DNA of 64,000 nt from Caproicibacter sp047777415. GTDB taxonomy: Bacteria; Bacillota; Clostridia; Oscillospirales; Acutalibacteraceae. This document shows positions 7,882 through 16,367 of this stretch, piece after piece. The translations under genes and the position numbers were made by a program. Each line of letters starts with the position of its first letter. Position 1 is the stretch's first letter. The DNA lies in NCBI GenBank assembly GCA_047777415.1, contig JBKEEO010000001.1, forward strand, positions 1,178,001 to 1,242,000. Direction: 5' to 3'. The notes under the pieces were generated by a model. That model made no database searches and was not told the DNA's origin. It saw only the letters and a list, made by a program, of their open reading frames with translations.

Positions 7882-10151
7882 GAGGAAAACAGATTGCAAA
7901 AACGTTGGCGTGCTTTTTGTTCAGCACAATGCTGCTTTGTGTTACGGGTACAGCGGCTTTCGCTGAGGAATCTACAATTGGCAGCATTACTGAGGGTACC
8001 TTGGCACAGGGGCAGAATGATTCGGCATTGCAGGCGGAATCGAACGAGAATTTAAATCCGGATATGCTTGCTGAAACGGTTCTTGCTTCCGACCCTTCAT
8101 CGGCTGCACTCCCAAATACAATGCCGCCGCAAGAACCATCGGCAAGCCATACCAAAGTCTTTTCGTACGACAATGATATGCTCTTTAGCGGCATTTACAA
8201 AAGTGATTCTTATTATTTTGCCGTGGAGGATTACTGGGAGGTTGTGTACGCTTATGCGTCAATTCAGTTCAGTATCAGTCCTTTGATTGACAATGTGCCT
8301 GCTTCGCTGACCTTTTTTGTCAATTCCACGCCTGTGTCGTCCTGCAAAGTGGATTACAGGAACGGCAAAACACAGATAGCTTATGTGGAAATTCCCATGA
8401 GCTTGTTGAGAAAAGGCTATAATCAGTTCACAATTTCCGCGTATGTTCGGCTGTATAATGACGACGGATGTCTGGATGATTTTTCAGGGGCAAACTGGGT
8501 CAATGTGAGTAAAAATTCCGTGGTTCAGATAGGATATAATGTGAAAGATTTGGGCAGTGTGCTCAGCCAATATCCCTACCCGTTTGTTTCCTCCCTAGAT
8601 GAAACCGGCAGCGAATGCTCCGTCTATGTTCCGGCCGACGCTTCCGGCGAAGAATTAACTGCGGCACTTTTGCTGCGTGCGGACCTCGGAGATGAAACCC
8701 AAACCGCGGATGAGATATCGCTGAAAACGCTGAATCAGTACGGCAGTGACGGCGCAAGACAGCGCGTGGTGATTGCTTTGCGAAACAAACTGCCGTCCTC
8801 CCTTTCCGCCCTCATACAAACGGACGGGAGAAATCTCAGCGATTACGCCTATGTGTGCGAAACGTCCGATGCCGATGGGAGTATATTGGTGGTAACGTCC
8901 GACAATCCTGCGGCGTTGTATGACGGTGCGGCGATGTTGATGGATGAAAGCCGTGTCTCCCAAGAAAAAAAGTCTTTTGCATATGTGAAAACAGGCTCGG
9001 CGGATACGCTTACTCAAAACTCTCAACTCAGTGATTTGGTCGTTAATCAATATACGGTGGAAGATATGACGGGCGGCGGCCTGTCCTTTATTGGGCCGTT
9101 TCGTCATGAACAAAATATTTATCTGCCCATTTCGGGCGGTTTTGTGCTGGCAGAAGGGGGAAAGGCAAACCTGAATTTCCGCTACAGCGATAATTTGAAT
9201 TTTGACCGTTCCATGGTCACTGTCTATTGGGGTGATGTTCCGGTATGCAGTAAAAAATTGAAGCGACAGTACGCAGGAGGGGACACTCTTTCCTTTGTCA
9301 TGCCGCCGGATGTGGCGGGAACGTATGCAGGCAGAATTACCATTGCGTTTGATTTGGAACTGCAAGACCTTTACTGCACAAAGCGTGCAGAAGAAATGCC
9401 GTGGGCGTATGTGACGGGAGACTCGACGTTTTACCTCCCCGCAGGGAATGGCGGAACATATAGCCTAAAGACTCATCCCTATCCATTCCAAACGCTGGGG
9501 TTATTCCAAAATACGTATGTTGTGGTACCGAATTCCATGGATGAAACCGAACTAAACACTCTGGGAGAAATCATTTCCATGGAAGGCGCGGGCGTCAGCC
9601 CTTACGGCAGTTTAAAGGCGGTGCGTGCATCTGAATTTGACGCGGAACAGACCGATGTGAATCTGATTGTGTTTGGCACCTACCAAAACAACAGCGTTTT
9701 AGCTTCCCTCAATGATTATTTAAGTTTTGCCTTTGAGCAGGACGGCAGGCGTTTTGCCGGCAACCAAAAACTGCTGCTGAGTGAAGATTATGCGGAAGAT
9801 ATCGGCATTCTTCAGCTTGTACGTTCTCCGTATTTTTCCGGGCGCGCAATTCTTGCGGTTTGCGGCACCGATGAAAAAAATATTGCAACCATTGGCAGTT
9901 ATCTTATCAAACAAAAAAACCGCAGTGAGCTGACCGGGGACGCCTTTTTAATTGACAGCGATTTTGAAACAAAGCACTTTACCTTCCTTACGGACGAAGA
10001 GCAAAACCAAGTTTCTTTGCGAGAAAAGTTGGAGGAAAACCGCGACGCAATTGCCTTTACGCTGGTATCTACCTTTGCCATGCTGCTGTTGCTGCTGGCT
10101 GTCATTTTGGTGGTTTTGCGCGCACGCCGCCGAAAAGACGAAAACAGGTAA
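7878..10151 (+). CDS. BcsB-like membrane-anchored exopolysaccharide protein (YdaN-like)
   Basis: This 757-residue protein has a signal peptide (about 1-29, ending AFAEE), a large extracytoplasmic region with beta-rich, carbohydrate-binding character, and a C-terminal membrane span (about 725-747) followed by basic residues. The repeated arrangement of two similar halves (VNSTPVSSCKV near 150, then a second YSDNLNFD...VYWGDVPVCSKKL near 430-460) fits the tandem carbohydrate-binding and flavodoxin-like modules of the BcsB family. It overlaps the synthase gene by four bases. In cellulose systems BcsB holds the synthase and guides the exiting polymer; YdaN is its counterpart in Gram-positive c-di-GMP-controlled operons. 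The substrate is not necessarily cellulose. Confidence 0.88.
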   Translation: MRGKQIAKTLACFLFSTMLLCVTGTAAFAEESTIGSITEGTLAQGQNDSALQAESNENLNPDMLAETVLASDPSSAALPNTMPPQEPSASHTKVFSYDNDMLFSGIYKSDSYYFAVEDYWEVVYAYASIQFSISPLIDNVPASLTFFVNSTPVSSCKVDYRNGKTQIAYVEIPMSLLRKGYNQFTISAYVRLYNDDGCLDDFSGANWVNVSKNSVVQIGYNVKDLGSVLSQYPYPFVSSLDETGSECSVYVPADASGEELTAALLLRADLGDETQTADEISLKTLNQYGSDGARQRVVIALRNKLPSSLSALIQTDGRNLSDYAYVCETSDADGSILVVTSDNPAALYDGAAMLMDESRVSQEKKSFAYVKTGSADTLTQNSQLSDLVVNQYTVEDMTGGGLSFIGPFRHEQNIYLPISGGFVLAEGGKANLNFRYSDNLNFDRSMVTVYWGDVPVCSKKLKRQYAGGDTLSFVMPPDVAGTYAGRITIAFDLELQDLYCTKRAEEMPWAYVTGDSTFYLPAGNGGTYSLKTHPYPFQTLGLFQNTYVVVPNSMDETELNTLGEIISMEGAGVSPYGSLKAVRASEFDAEQTDVNLIVFGTYQNNSVLASLNDYLSFAFEQDGRRFAGNQKLLLSEDYAEDIGILQLVRSPYFSGRAILAVCGTDEKNIATIGSYLIKQKNRSELTGDAFLIDSDFETKHFTFLTDEEQNQVSLREKLEENRDAIAFTLVSTFAMLLLLLAVILVVLRARRRKDENR

Positions 10152-10206
10152 CGCTTCATATCGGTGACAGATTCGAGAGCGCAAGAAAATAGAGAGGCGG
10201 GCTGAA

Positions 10207-12063
10207 ATGGAGAGAAAACGCAGCGGATTTCTGTATTTTGCATTGATAGTGTATAGCACTGTGATTCTCTATGCCATCGTCTGTGGGATAGGAACACTTG
10301 GAAATCAAAAGGAATATCCGGATTATGATAAGGGGATTCTTCTTTTGTGCATCATGGGCCTCGGCATCTGCCTTCTTGTTTTCGGAGTGCTGTGGGCACG
10401 CCTGGGAATGACACGTCGAGTAGCGGAACATCCGCGTTTTGCTTTCTGGCTGGAAAACGGATTGGCAACCGCGGTGCTGTGCGCTTCTACTTTTCTGCGT
10501 GTGCGCTATGTGCAGACCATTCCGATGGAGCCACAGTCCGACTACAAAACTTATTATGAAATTGCACAGATGCTAAATAGTGGCACGCTGCTGACAAGCG
10601 GTACCGGTTATTGTGATTATATCTCCCTGTTTCCGCACGTCCTCGGCTACCCCAAAATACTGTCGGTTGTGTTCCGTCTGTTTGGCGATGGAGTGTTGGT
10701 TGCGCAGTATTTCAATGTAGCGCTGGCAGTGGGTACGGCCTTTGCGGCATGGCGTATTGCACGCCGTCTGTCCGGTCGAATTGGTGGATTTGTCACCCTT
10801 TGTACTTCGGCTTTTTGGCCGTCCCAAATCCTTTACGGCAACTTTGTGGCAAGCGAGTATCCGTTTACCTTTTTGATGATGTGTTGTACATGGCTGTTTG
10901 TAGCTTCTCTCCAGGATTTTGACGAAACTGCTGCTCATCCGTGGCATTGTGTTCTGGAACTGATGGCGCTGGGAGGACTTCTGGCGTATTCTGGAACGAT
11001 TCGTCCTTTGGCGGTTATCTTTTTAATTGCAATTCTGCTTTATCTGCTGCGGGGCACAATGACCCTTCCCGCGCGACTGAAAAATGATATTCCTCTGGGT
11101 ATGAGGCTGATTTCCGATGGCTGGAAACGCTGTTTGGTGGTGCTTTTGGCGTACTTGCTTTTTTCCGGATTCTTTTCGCTTGGCACGGCCTATACGGTGG
11201 ACCGCAAAATTGCTTCGGGAACCGCTTCGTTTGGCTACAATTTAATGGTCGGGCTCAATACGCACTCCGATGGGGGCTGGAATCAACAGGATGCGGATTA
11301 CCTCAATGACGCCTTTAATGACACGGGCAGTGCGACAGAAGCACAGATAGCTTGTCGCGATGTTGCTCTTAACAGGCTGACGCAAAACCCCAAAGCTGTT
11401 TTTAACCTGATGTTGCATAAATTTGAACTGCTGTGGGGGAATGACGATTACGGTGCCTCGACGAATATTCTGTTTTTGGATCAGCTGGGGAATTTGACGC
11501 CTCAGCGAGAAGCGTTTCTCTACAATATGATGATTTTCAGCGATTTTTATTATGTCATCATGCTTATATTGTCGGGGGTGCTGGGAGCCTTTCTGTGGCG
11601 AAAGAAGCCCAATGCTTCCTATGCATTGATATTATTTTTTCTGGGTACCGTTACACTGCATTTATTGGTGGAAACACAGAATCGATACCATTTTCATGTT
11701 TTAACGCTTTTTGCGATATTTGCAGGTATGACGGTTTCCTATATCAATCAAGCGTGCTATGAAAGCGTGATGGCATCCAAAGCACGAGAAGAGAAAATCG
11801 CGGCAGAGAGAGCGGAACGTGAAAAACATCTTCGGGCACTGGAAGCAGAGGAAAAACGTTTGATGCGGTTGAGAAGCGAGGCAATGCACGCGCGGTTTGA
11901 TATTGAAAAGGCTCTGCGCGAGGGTCATGTGGGCATTATGGTGACCGAAGCCGCCGCGAAGCCAGAAAAAACCGAAGAATATACGGCGTCACGCGACCGG
12001 AGAGAAAATTTAGGCATAAAACGCAGGAAAAGCGGGGGTATCGATAGTTTTTCAAAGAAATAG
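10207..12063 (+). CDS. Polytopic GT-C-like membrane protein with long C-terminal coiled coil
   Basis: This 618-residue membrane protein has about 11 hydrophobic spans. An acidic motif in the first large external loop (EPQSDYKTYYEIA, near 105-117) resembles that of PMT/GT39-like mannosyltransferases that use lipid-linked sugars. The last 100 residues are soluble, charged and rich in Ala, Glu, Lys and Arg (from SKAREEKIAAERAE onward), predicting a cytoplasmic coiled coil. That tail is unusual for the family and might dock to other proteins of the machine. The ATG has GAGGCGGGCTGAA upstream. It lies in the exopolysaccharide operon, and decoration of the polymer with a lipid-linked sugar is an inference. 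Confidence 0.8.
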   Translation: MERKRSGFLYFALIVYSTVILYAIVCGIGTLGNQKEYPDYDKGILLLCIMGLGICLLVFGVLWARLGMTRRVAEHPRFAFWLENGLATAVLCASTFLRVRYVQTIPMEPQSDYKTYYEIAQMLNSGTLLTSGTGYCDYISLFPHVLGYPKILSVVFRLFGDGVLVAQYFNVALAVGTAFAAWRIARRLSGRIGGFVTLCTSAFWPSQILYGNFVASEYPFTFLMMCCTWLFVASLQDFDETAAHPWHCVLELMALGGLLAYSGTIRPLAVIFLIAILLYLLRGTMTLPARLKNDIPLGMRLISDGWKRCLVVLLAYLLFSGFFSLGTAYTVDRKIASGTASFGYNLMVGLNTHSDGGWNQQDADYLNDAFNDTGSATEAQIACRDVALNRLTQNPKAVFNLMLHKFELLWGNDDYGASTNILFLDQLGNLTPQREAFLYNMMIFSDFYYVIMLILSGVLGAFLWRKKPNASYALILFFLGTVTLHLLVETQNRYHFHVLTLFAIFAGMTVSYINQACYESVMASKAREEKIAAERAEREKHLRALEAEEKRLMRLRSEAMHARFDIEKALREGHVGIMVTEAAAKPEKTEEYTASRDRRENLGIKRRKSGGIDSFSKK

Positions 12064-12084
12064 TTTTTGAAATGGGGAAGGTGT

Positions 12085-13674
12085 ATGCATCAAATATCGT
12101 TTAGCCGTGCGGAAAAACTGTGCCTTGTGGGAATGGCAGTGCTGGCCGTATGTATTGCCGCAGTACTCGTCTGGCAGCGCATGCCTCGGCAACAGGAGAA
12201 AAGCGTGACAGACCAAAAGACACAGACGCTTTTTACCCCCGAGGATAAGCTTCCACAAAAGTTGTATTTGGGACAAGCTCCGAGCGTGACAAACTTTACG
12301 GATGCAAACGGAAAAATGGTTTCACTTTCCGATTATCGGGGGTCTCCGGTACTGGTGATTTTTTGGGCAGGCTGGTGTAAATATTGCACCGAACAGTTGT
12401 CCATAGCACAGGATATTGAGTCGATTGCAAAACAAAATGGTGCGGAAGTTTTGCTGATTAACAAGTTCGTCCCCGAAAAGGAAACACGCGAGGAGGCCCT
12501 TTCTAAGATGGATTCCATGAACATTCCGTTTGTCGGTTGGTTTGATGATGATTTGGCAGCATATCGTGCGTGGGGGCTGCAGCAAATCCCGACTTCCATT
12601 ATTCTGGATGGACAGGGCAGGACAGCGGCTTATGCAACCGGTGTGCTGAATGCGGGAGAATATGAAGGGCTCTTTGAGTACGCGCTGCACGGCGGCGACA
12701 GTGCCACCGTTTCGTTTCTTTCAAAACAAATGATCGGCGAGGACGGCGGCATGTCCTGTAATATGAAAAATTCCGCTGCAATACCTGGCGGACATGATGT
12801 GTTAAGCGAAACACAGGGGTTGCTCATGCGCTACGCGGTTCTTTCAAAAAACAAGACCTTGTTTGATTTGGCATGGAACTACACACAGCAGAATATGGAG
12901 CAGGACGGACTTGCGGCATGGTATGTTACAGATGACGAGCAAAAAGCCGAAGTGAATTCTGCACTGGATGATATCCGTCTGTGGTCGGCGCTAATAGATG
13001 CCGACGCCGTGTGGGGCGGATATGCGCAGGCAGCCGAAACCATTCAAAATGCCATCTATGAGAAAAACGTGCGAAACAGGCGGCTGGTAAGTTTTTTTGA
13101 ATTTGACACCGGCAGGAAAAGTCATTCACTTTCTTTGTGCTATGCGGATATTGCCGCTTTACAGCGCATGGCTGAATCGGATACACGTTTTGCCGCTGTG
13201 GCGGAAAATACGCTGAAAACGGTGGAGGGCGGGTATATCTCAGACGATTTTCCTCTCTATTATGCAGTTTTTGATTACGACAACAACAGTTATTCGCACG
13301 AAGATTTAAACACGGCGGAAGCACTTTATACTTTGCTGCATCTTGCACAGGTGGGAAAACTGAAAGCTGAAAGTCTTTCATGGCTCAAAGAACGGGTATT
13401 GGGGGAGGGATTGGCGGCTCGATACCATGTTGATGGAAGTGCGGTTACAGGGTATGAGTATCATTCCACAGCGGTTTATGCGCTGGCAGCACTGATTGCA
13501 CAACATGCAGGGGACCGCGAACTGTATAATGCAGCATTGCAGAAAATGGAACGGTATCGCAACGGCGACGCGTCAAGTACAACCTATGGTGCGTTCGGCG
13601 ATGCTCAAAGCGGAGATTTTCCGGCGTTTGATCAATGTATGCCGCTCCTTGTCTATGCCGGAAAGCGTCCATAA
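12085..13674 (+). CDS. Membrane-anchored thioredoxin-like domain fused to GH8-like hydrolase
   Basis: This is a 529-residue, two-domain protein at the end of the exopolysaccharide operon. Residues 11-30 form a membrane anchor. Residues 60-205 are a TlpA/ResA-like thioredoxin fold with the redox motif WCKYC (97-101) and the cis-proline loop QIPT (167-170). Residues 225-529 look like an alpha/alpha-barrel of glycoside hydrolase family 8 (BcsZ/YdaJ-like): SETQG (241-245) lies where GH8 has its general-acid Glu, and SALDDIRLWSALIDA (292-306) matches the substrate-binding Asp helix. The usual aromatic cleft is only partly visible. ATG 12085 was preferred over a TTG at 12067 because GGGGAAGG precedes it. 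Polymer cleavage outside the cell is likely; the job of the redox domain is unknown. Confidence 0.82.
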   Translation: MHQISFSRAEKLCLVGMAVLAVCIAAVLVWQRMPRQQEKSVTDQKTQTLFTPEDKLPQKLYLGQAPSVTNFTDANGKMVSLSDYRGSPVLVIFWAGWCKYCTEQLSIAQDIESIAKQNGAEVLLINKFVPEKETREEALSKMDSMNIPFVGWFDDDLAAYRAWGLQQIPTSIILDGQGRTAAYATGVLNAGEYEGLFEYALHGGDSATVSFLSKQMIGEDGGMSCNMKNSAAIPGGHDVLSETQGLLMRYAVLSKNKTLFDLAWNYTQQNMEQDGLAAWYVTDDEQKAEVNSALDDIRLWSALIDADAVWGGYAQAAETIQNAIYEKNVRNRRLVSFFEFDTGRKSHSLSLCYADIAALQRMAESDTRFAAVAENTLKTVEGGYISDDFPLYYAVFDYDNNSYSHEDLNTAEALYTLLHLAQVGKLKAESLSWLKERVLGEGLAARYHVDGSAVTGYEYHSTAVYALAALIAQHAGDRELYNAALQKMERYRNGDASSTTYGAFGDAQSGDFPAFDQCMPLLVYAGKRP

Positions 13675-13717
13675 GTGGTAATATTTTTAGGATGCCTGCG
13701 GAGCAAAGGAAGGATGT

Positions 13718-13758
13718 CTGTCGTGCGGGGACAAGTCCTGCAACAGCACTGTTTTTTT
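13718..13758 (+). terminator. Probable terminator of the exopolysaccharide operon
   Basis: An imperfect stem (GTGCGGGGAC pairing with GTCCTGCAACAGCAC) is followed by seven T residues at 13752-13758. It lies 44 bases after the stop of the thioredoxin-hydrolase gene. Confidence 0.5.
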
Positions 13759-13846
13759 CGGATAAACGTGGTAAAATAAAACAAGTTACATTCCGATGTC
13801 TGCCTACTCGCCCCATAGATATTAGGAAAAGAAGGAATTTAAACCA

Positions 13847-14509
13847 ATGCCGATACCTCAGATTGCTTTTCAGAACGTAAGTTACCTTGATGGTGAAAAG
13901 ACCATTTTAAATGACATATCCTTTGAGATTTATAAGGGCGATTACGTTTCCATTGTCGGGCCGTCCGGCGGTGGAAAAAGTACCCTTTTAAAGCTCTGCT
14001 GTCATTTAATCAGCCCCACACAAGGCAGTATTTTTGTGAACGGAACCGATATTAAACAGCTAGAGCCGGTTGAACTGAGGAAAAAAATCAGTTACTGTTT
14101 TCAAACGCCGGTGCTTTTCGGCCGCACGGTGCGGGATAATTTGAATTATCCGTATCTGATTCGAAACAAAAAAATGGATATGGAGAGGGTCAACGCCTTA
14201 TTTGCAGAATTCCGGATGGAACCTGACTATCTAAACAGAGAAATCTCAAATCTGTCCGGCGGGGAAAAGCAGAGAATCGCACTGATTCGCTCCCTGCTGT
14301 TTCGTCCGGATGTACTGCTCTTAGATGAAGTGACATCCGCGCTGGATGTTGAAAATACACAGATAGTTGAGAATGTGATTTTGAATTTAAACCGCGAAGG
14401 AGTAACAATTCTGTGGATTACCCACAATCCTGCTCAAAGCAGAAAATACGCCAATCGATTGCTGACCATTGAGAACGGCGAAATCAAAGCACTGGAGGGG
14501 TTAAAATGA
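13847..14509 (+). CDS. fetA: ABC exporter ATPase, FetA/YbbL-like
   Basis: This is the ATPase of a two-component exporter. The 220-residue protein shows Walker A (GPSGGGKST, about 41-49), a Q-loop (CFQTPVLFG), the signature LSGGEKQRIAL and Walker B LLLDEVTSALD. It is followed at once by the UPF0014 membrane protein, with a four-base overlap, which is the FetA-FetB arrangement. In Escherichia coli, FetAB exports excess iron and raises oxidative-stress resistance. The metal is not proven here, and other UPF0014 systems have been linked to other substrates. The start ATG has AAGAAGGAAT upstream. Confidence 0.88.
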   Translation: MPIPQIAFQNVSYLDGEKTILNDISFEIYKGDYVSIVGPSGGGKSTLLKLCCHLISPTQGSIFVNGTDIKQLEPVELRKKISYCFQTPVLFGRTVRDNLNYPYLIRNKKMDMERVNALFAEFRMEPDYLNREISNLSGGEKQRIALIRSLLFRPDVLLLDEVTSALDVENTQIVENVILNLNREGVTILWITHNPAQSRKYANRLLTIENGEIKALEGLK

Positions 14510-15264
14510 GCCAAGCCAATATCAGTTTTTCTTCGCTCTTGATTGCGTCCCTGCTTGTGTTTGTTTCCCTGCTGTTCGCCTATTTTCAAAAGCTGAAACT
14601 GGAAAAAGAAATTCTTGTCAGTGTCTTTCGGGCAATTGTTCAGTTGATTGCTGTGGGCTATGTGCTTGAGTATATTTTTGGTCTGGAAAATCCTGTCTTT
14701 ACTACTCTTTTTGTTTTGCTGATGACGTTTAATGCGGCCTATAATGCTGCCAAACGAGGGAAAGGAATCAAACACGGGATTGTAATTTCCTTTGTTTCCA
14801 TCGCTTGCGGGGCGGGGGCGACTCTTGCTGTTTTGGTGTTGTCTGGCGCTATTGACTATGTTCCAAACCAGATTATTCCCGTCGGCGGAATGATTATCAG
14901 CAACGCCATGGTGGCGCTGGGCCTTTGTTATCGGCAAATTACCGCGGATTTCAAGAGCAGGCGGGATGAGATTGAAACCAAGCTGTCCCTCGGGGCAGAT
15001 ATTCTGCCTTCCTCCATAGAGATTATAAGGGATTCCATCCGCACCGGCATGGTACCGACCATCGACTCTGCAAAAACGCTGGGGATTGTTTCACTGCCCG
15101 GCATGATGACGGGTTTGATACTTGCAGGAACTTCGCCGGTGCAGGCGGTGCGATATCAGATTATGGTGACATTTATGCTTCTTTCTACGACTTCCATATC
15201 CTCTTTTTTGGCCTGTTATCTCTCCTACCGTTACTTTTATAATGAAAGAAAACAGTTAATTTAA
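14506..15264 (+). CDS. fetB: UPF0014 family exporter membrane subunit, FetB-like
   Basis: This is the permease partner of the preceding ATPase. The 252-residue protein has seven predicted spans. The conserved UPF0014 features are visible: a cytoplasmic loop with MTFNAAYNAAKRGKG near 75, IPVGGMIISNAM near 125, and the coupling region TIDSAKTLGIVSLPGMMTG near 190-207. The length and gene pairing match YbbM/FetB. The role in metal export is known for the E. coli family member; here it is inferred. No further gene follows in the same reading unit, because a separate promoter precedes the ketopantoate reductase gene. Confidence 0.9.
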   Translation: MSQANISFSSLLIASLLVFVSLLFAYFQKLKLEKEILVSVFRAIVQLIAVGYVLEYIFGLENPVFTTLFVLLMTFNAAYNAAKRGKGIKHGIVISFVSIACGAGATLAVLVLSGAIDYVPNQIIPVGGMIISNAMVALGLCYRQITADFKSRRDEIETKLSLGADILPSSIEIIRDSIRTGMVPTIDSAKTLGIVSLPGMMTGLILAGTSPVQAVRYQIMVTFMLLSTTSISSFLACYLSYRYFYNERKQLI

Positions 15265-15327
15265 AATGGCAAGGTGTGGGGTGCCGCTTTCAAAAAGTGC
15301 ATGATTTTGCGCTCTCGCAAGGGACCC

Positions 15328-15357
15328 TTGTCTGTGGACCGGATTTTGGGATATAAT
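15328..15357 (+). promoter_or_regulatory. Promoter of the ketopantoate reductase gene
   Basis: TTGTCT at 15328-15333 and TATAAT at 15352-15357, spacer 18, lie about 100 bases before the start codon in the fetB-panE gap. Confidence 0.6.
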
Positions 15358-15458
15358 AGGAGCAATTATTGTTGTTCCGGATGGATTGTAAAGACAACGC
15401 AGCACGGAGAGGCTTTTTTCTGTGGCTTGCAGGCGAAAACCACATTGGAGGTATCTTT

Positions 15459-16367
15459 ATGGAAATTAAAAAGACAGCGCTGATTGGATTAGGCGCAATC
15501 GGTTCAGTATATGGACGTTTGCTGCATCATGCATACGGCAGTAATTTTTCCGTCATCGCAGGTGGGGCGCGTGCAAAACGGCTGAGGGAAAACGGTGTAA
15601 ATGTCAATGGGGAGCAGTTTTTCCCGTCGGTTGTGAAACCCGGGGATGCGTTTGAAGCGGATTTCATTATCGTAAGCGTTAAAAACTATCAGCTTGAGCA
15701 GGCAATTGAAGATATGCGCGGTTTTGTCAGCCCATCCACTGTGATTCTTCCTCTGCTCAATGGTGTAACTGCACAAAAAAGATTACAGGACGCTTTTCCG
15801 CAAAGCAAAGTGCTCTACGGTCTTGCTATTTACATTGATGCGGTGCGAACAGCCAATGGAGTCGTGAATACTAAGGACGGCGTGATTCAGTTCGGAGAGG
15901 CGGACAACACGACGGTATCTCCGGAAGTGAGGGCTGTTCGTGACTATCTTGACGGTGCGGGTATTCAAACGGAAGTTTGTCCGGATATGTTACGTGCAGT
16001 TTGGAAAAAATGGATGATGAATGTTGGTATCAATCAGGTTTCCGCTGTCACCCGTGCTCCTTATGGCAAAGTTGCATCCACCGATTCTGCAATGACTCTG
16101 TTGCATGAGGCTATGATGGAAGTGGTTGCATTGGCCAAGGCAGCCGATATCCAATTGGGCAAAGAGGATGCTGAGGAAATCGAGCAGGCTCTGAAAAATT
16201 TTTCGCCAAACGGCAAGACCTCCATGCTCCAGGATGTGGAAGCGAAACGGCAAACGGAAGTGGAGTATTTTGCGGGAACCGTTGTGCAGCTGGGGCAAGA
16301 ATACCATGTGCCGACTCCTGTAAACCAGATGGAGTACAATAAAGTTCGCAATTTTATCAAGGCATAG
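15459..16367 (+). CDS. panE: Ketopantoate reductase family protein with C-terminus replaced by an IS element
   Basis: This is a NADPH-dependent 2-dehydropantoate 2-reductase-like enzyme (ApbA/PanE family), which would make pantoate for coenzyme A. The nucleotide-binding glycine motif GLGAIGSVYG is at about 8-17, with the catalytic-domain KKWMMNVGINQVSAVT near 187. The start ATG at 15459 has TTGGAGG 8 bases upstream; the frame is open further upstream but without a site. The reading frame enters the IS256-family element at base 16328, so residues 290-302 are encoded by the element. The original ending lies beyond the element at 17661-17711 and would give a 303-residue protein. Because only the last helix is changed, residual activity is possible. 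Other family members act on different 2-keto acids. Confidence 0.85.
   Translation: MEIKKTALIGLGAIGSVYGRLLHHAYGSNFSVIAGGARAKRLRENGVNVNGEQFFPSVVKPGDAFEADFIIVSVKNYQLEQAIEDMRGFVSPSTVILPLLNGVTAQKRLQDAFPQSKVLYGLAIYIDAVRTANGVVNTKDGVIQFGEADNTTVSPEVRAVRDYLDGAGIQTEVCPDMLRAVWKKWMMNVGINQVSAVTRAPYGKVASTDSAMTLLHEAMMEVVALAKAADIQLGKEDAEEIEQALKNFSPNGKTSMLQDVEAKRQTEVEYFAGTVVQLGQEYHVPTPVNQMEYNKVRNFIKA

Noticed and set aside
8655..9365. A 236-codon open frame on the minus strand inside the BcsB-like gene
   Set aside because: It lies fully opposite a well-supported gene, has no ribosome site and no recognisable domain.
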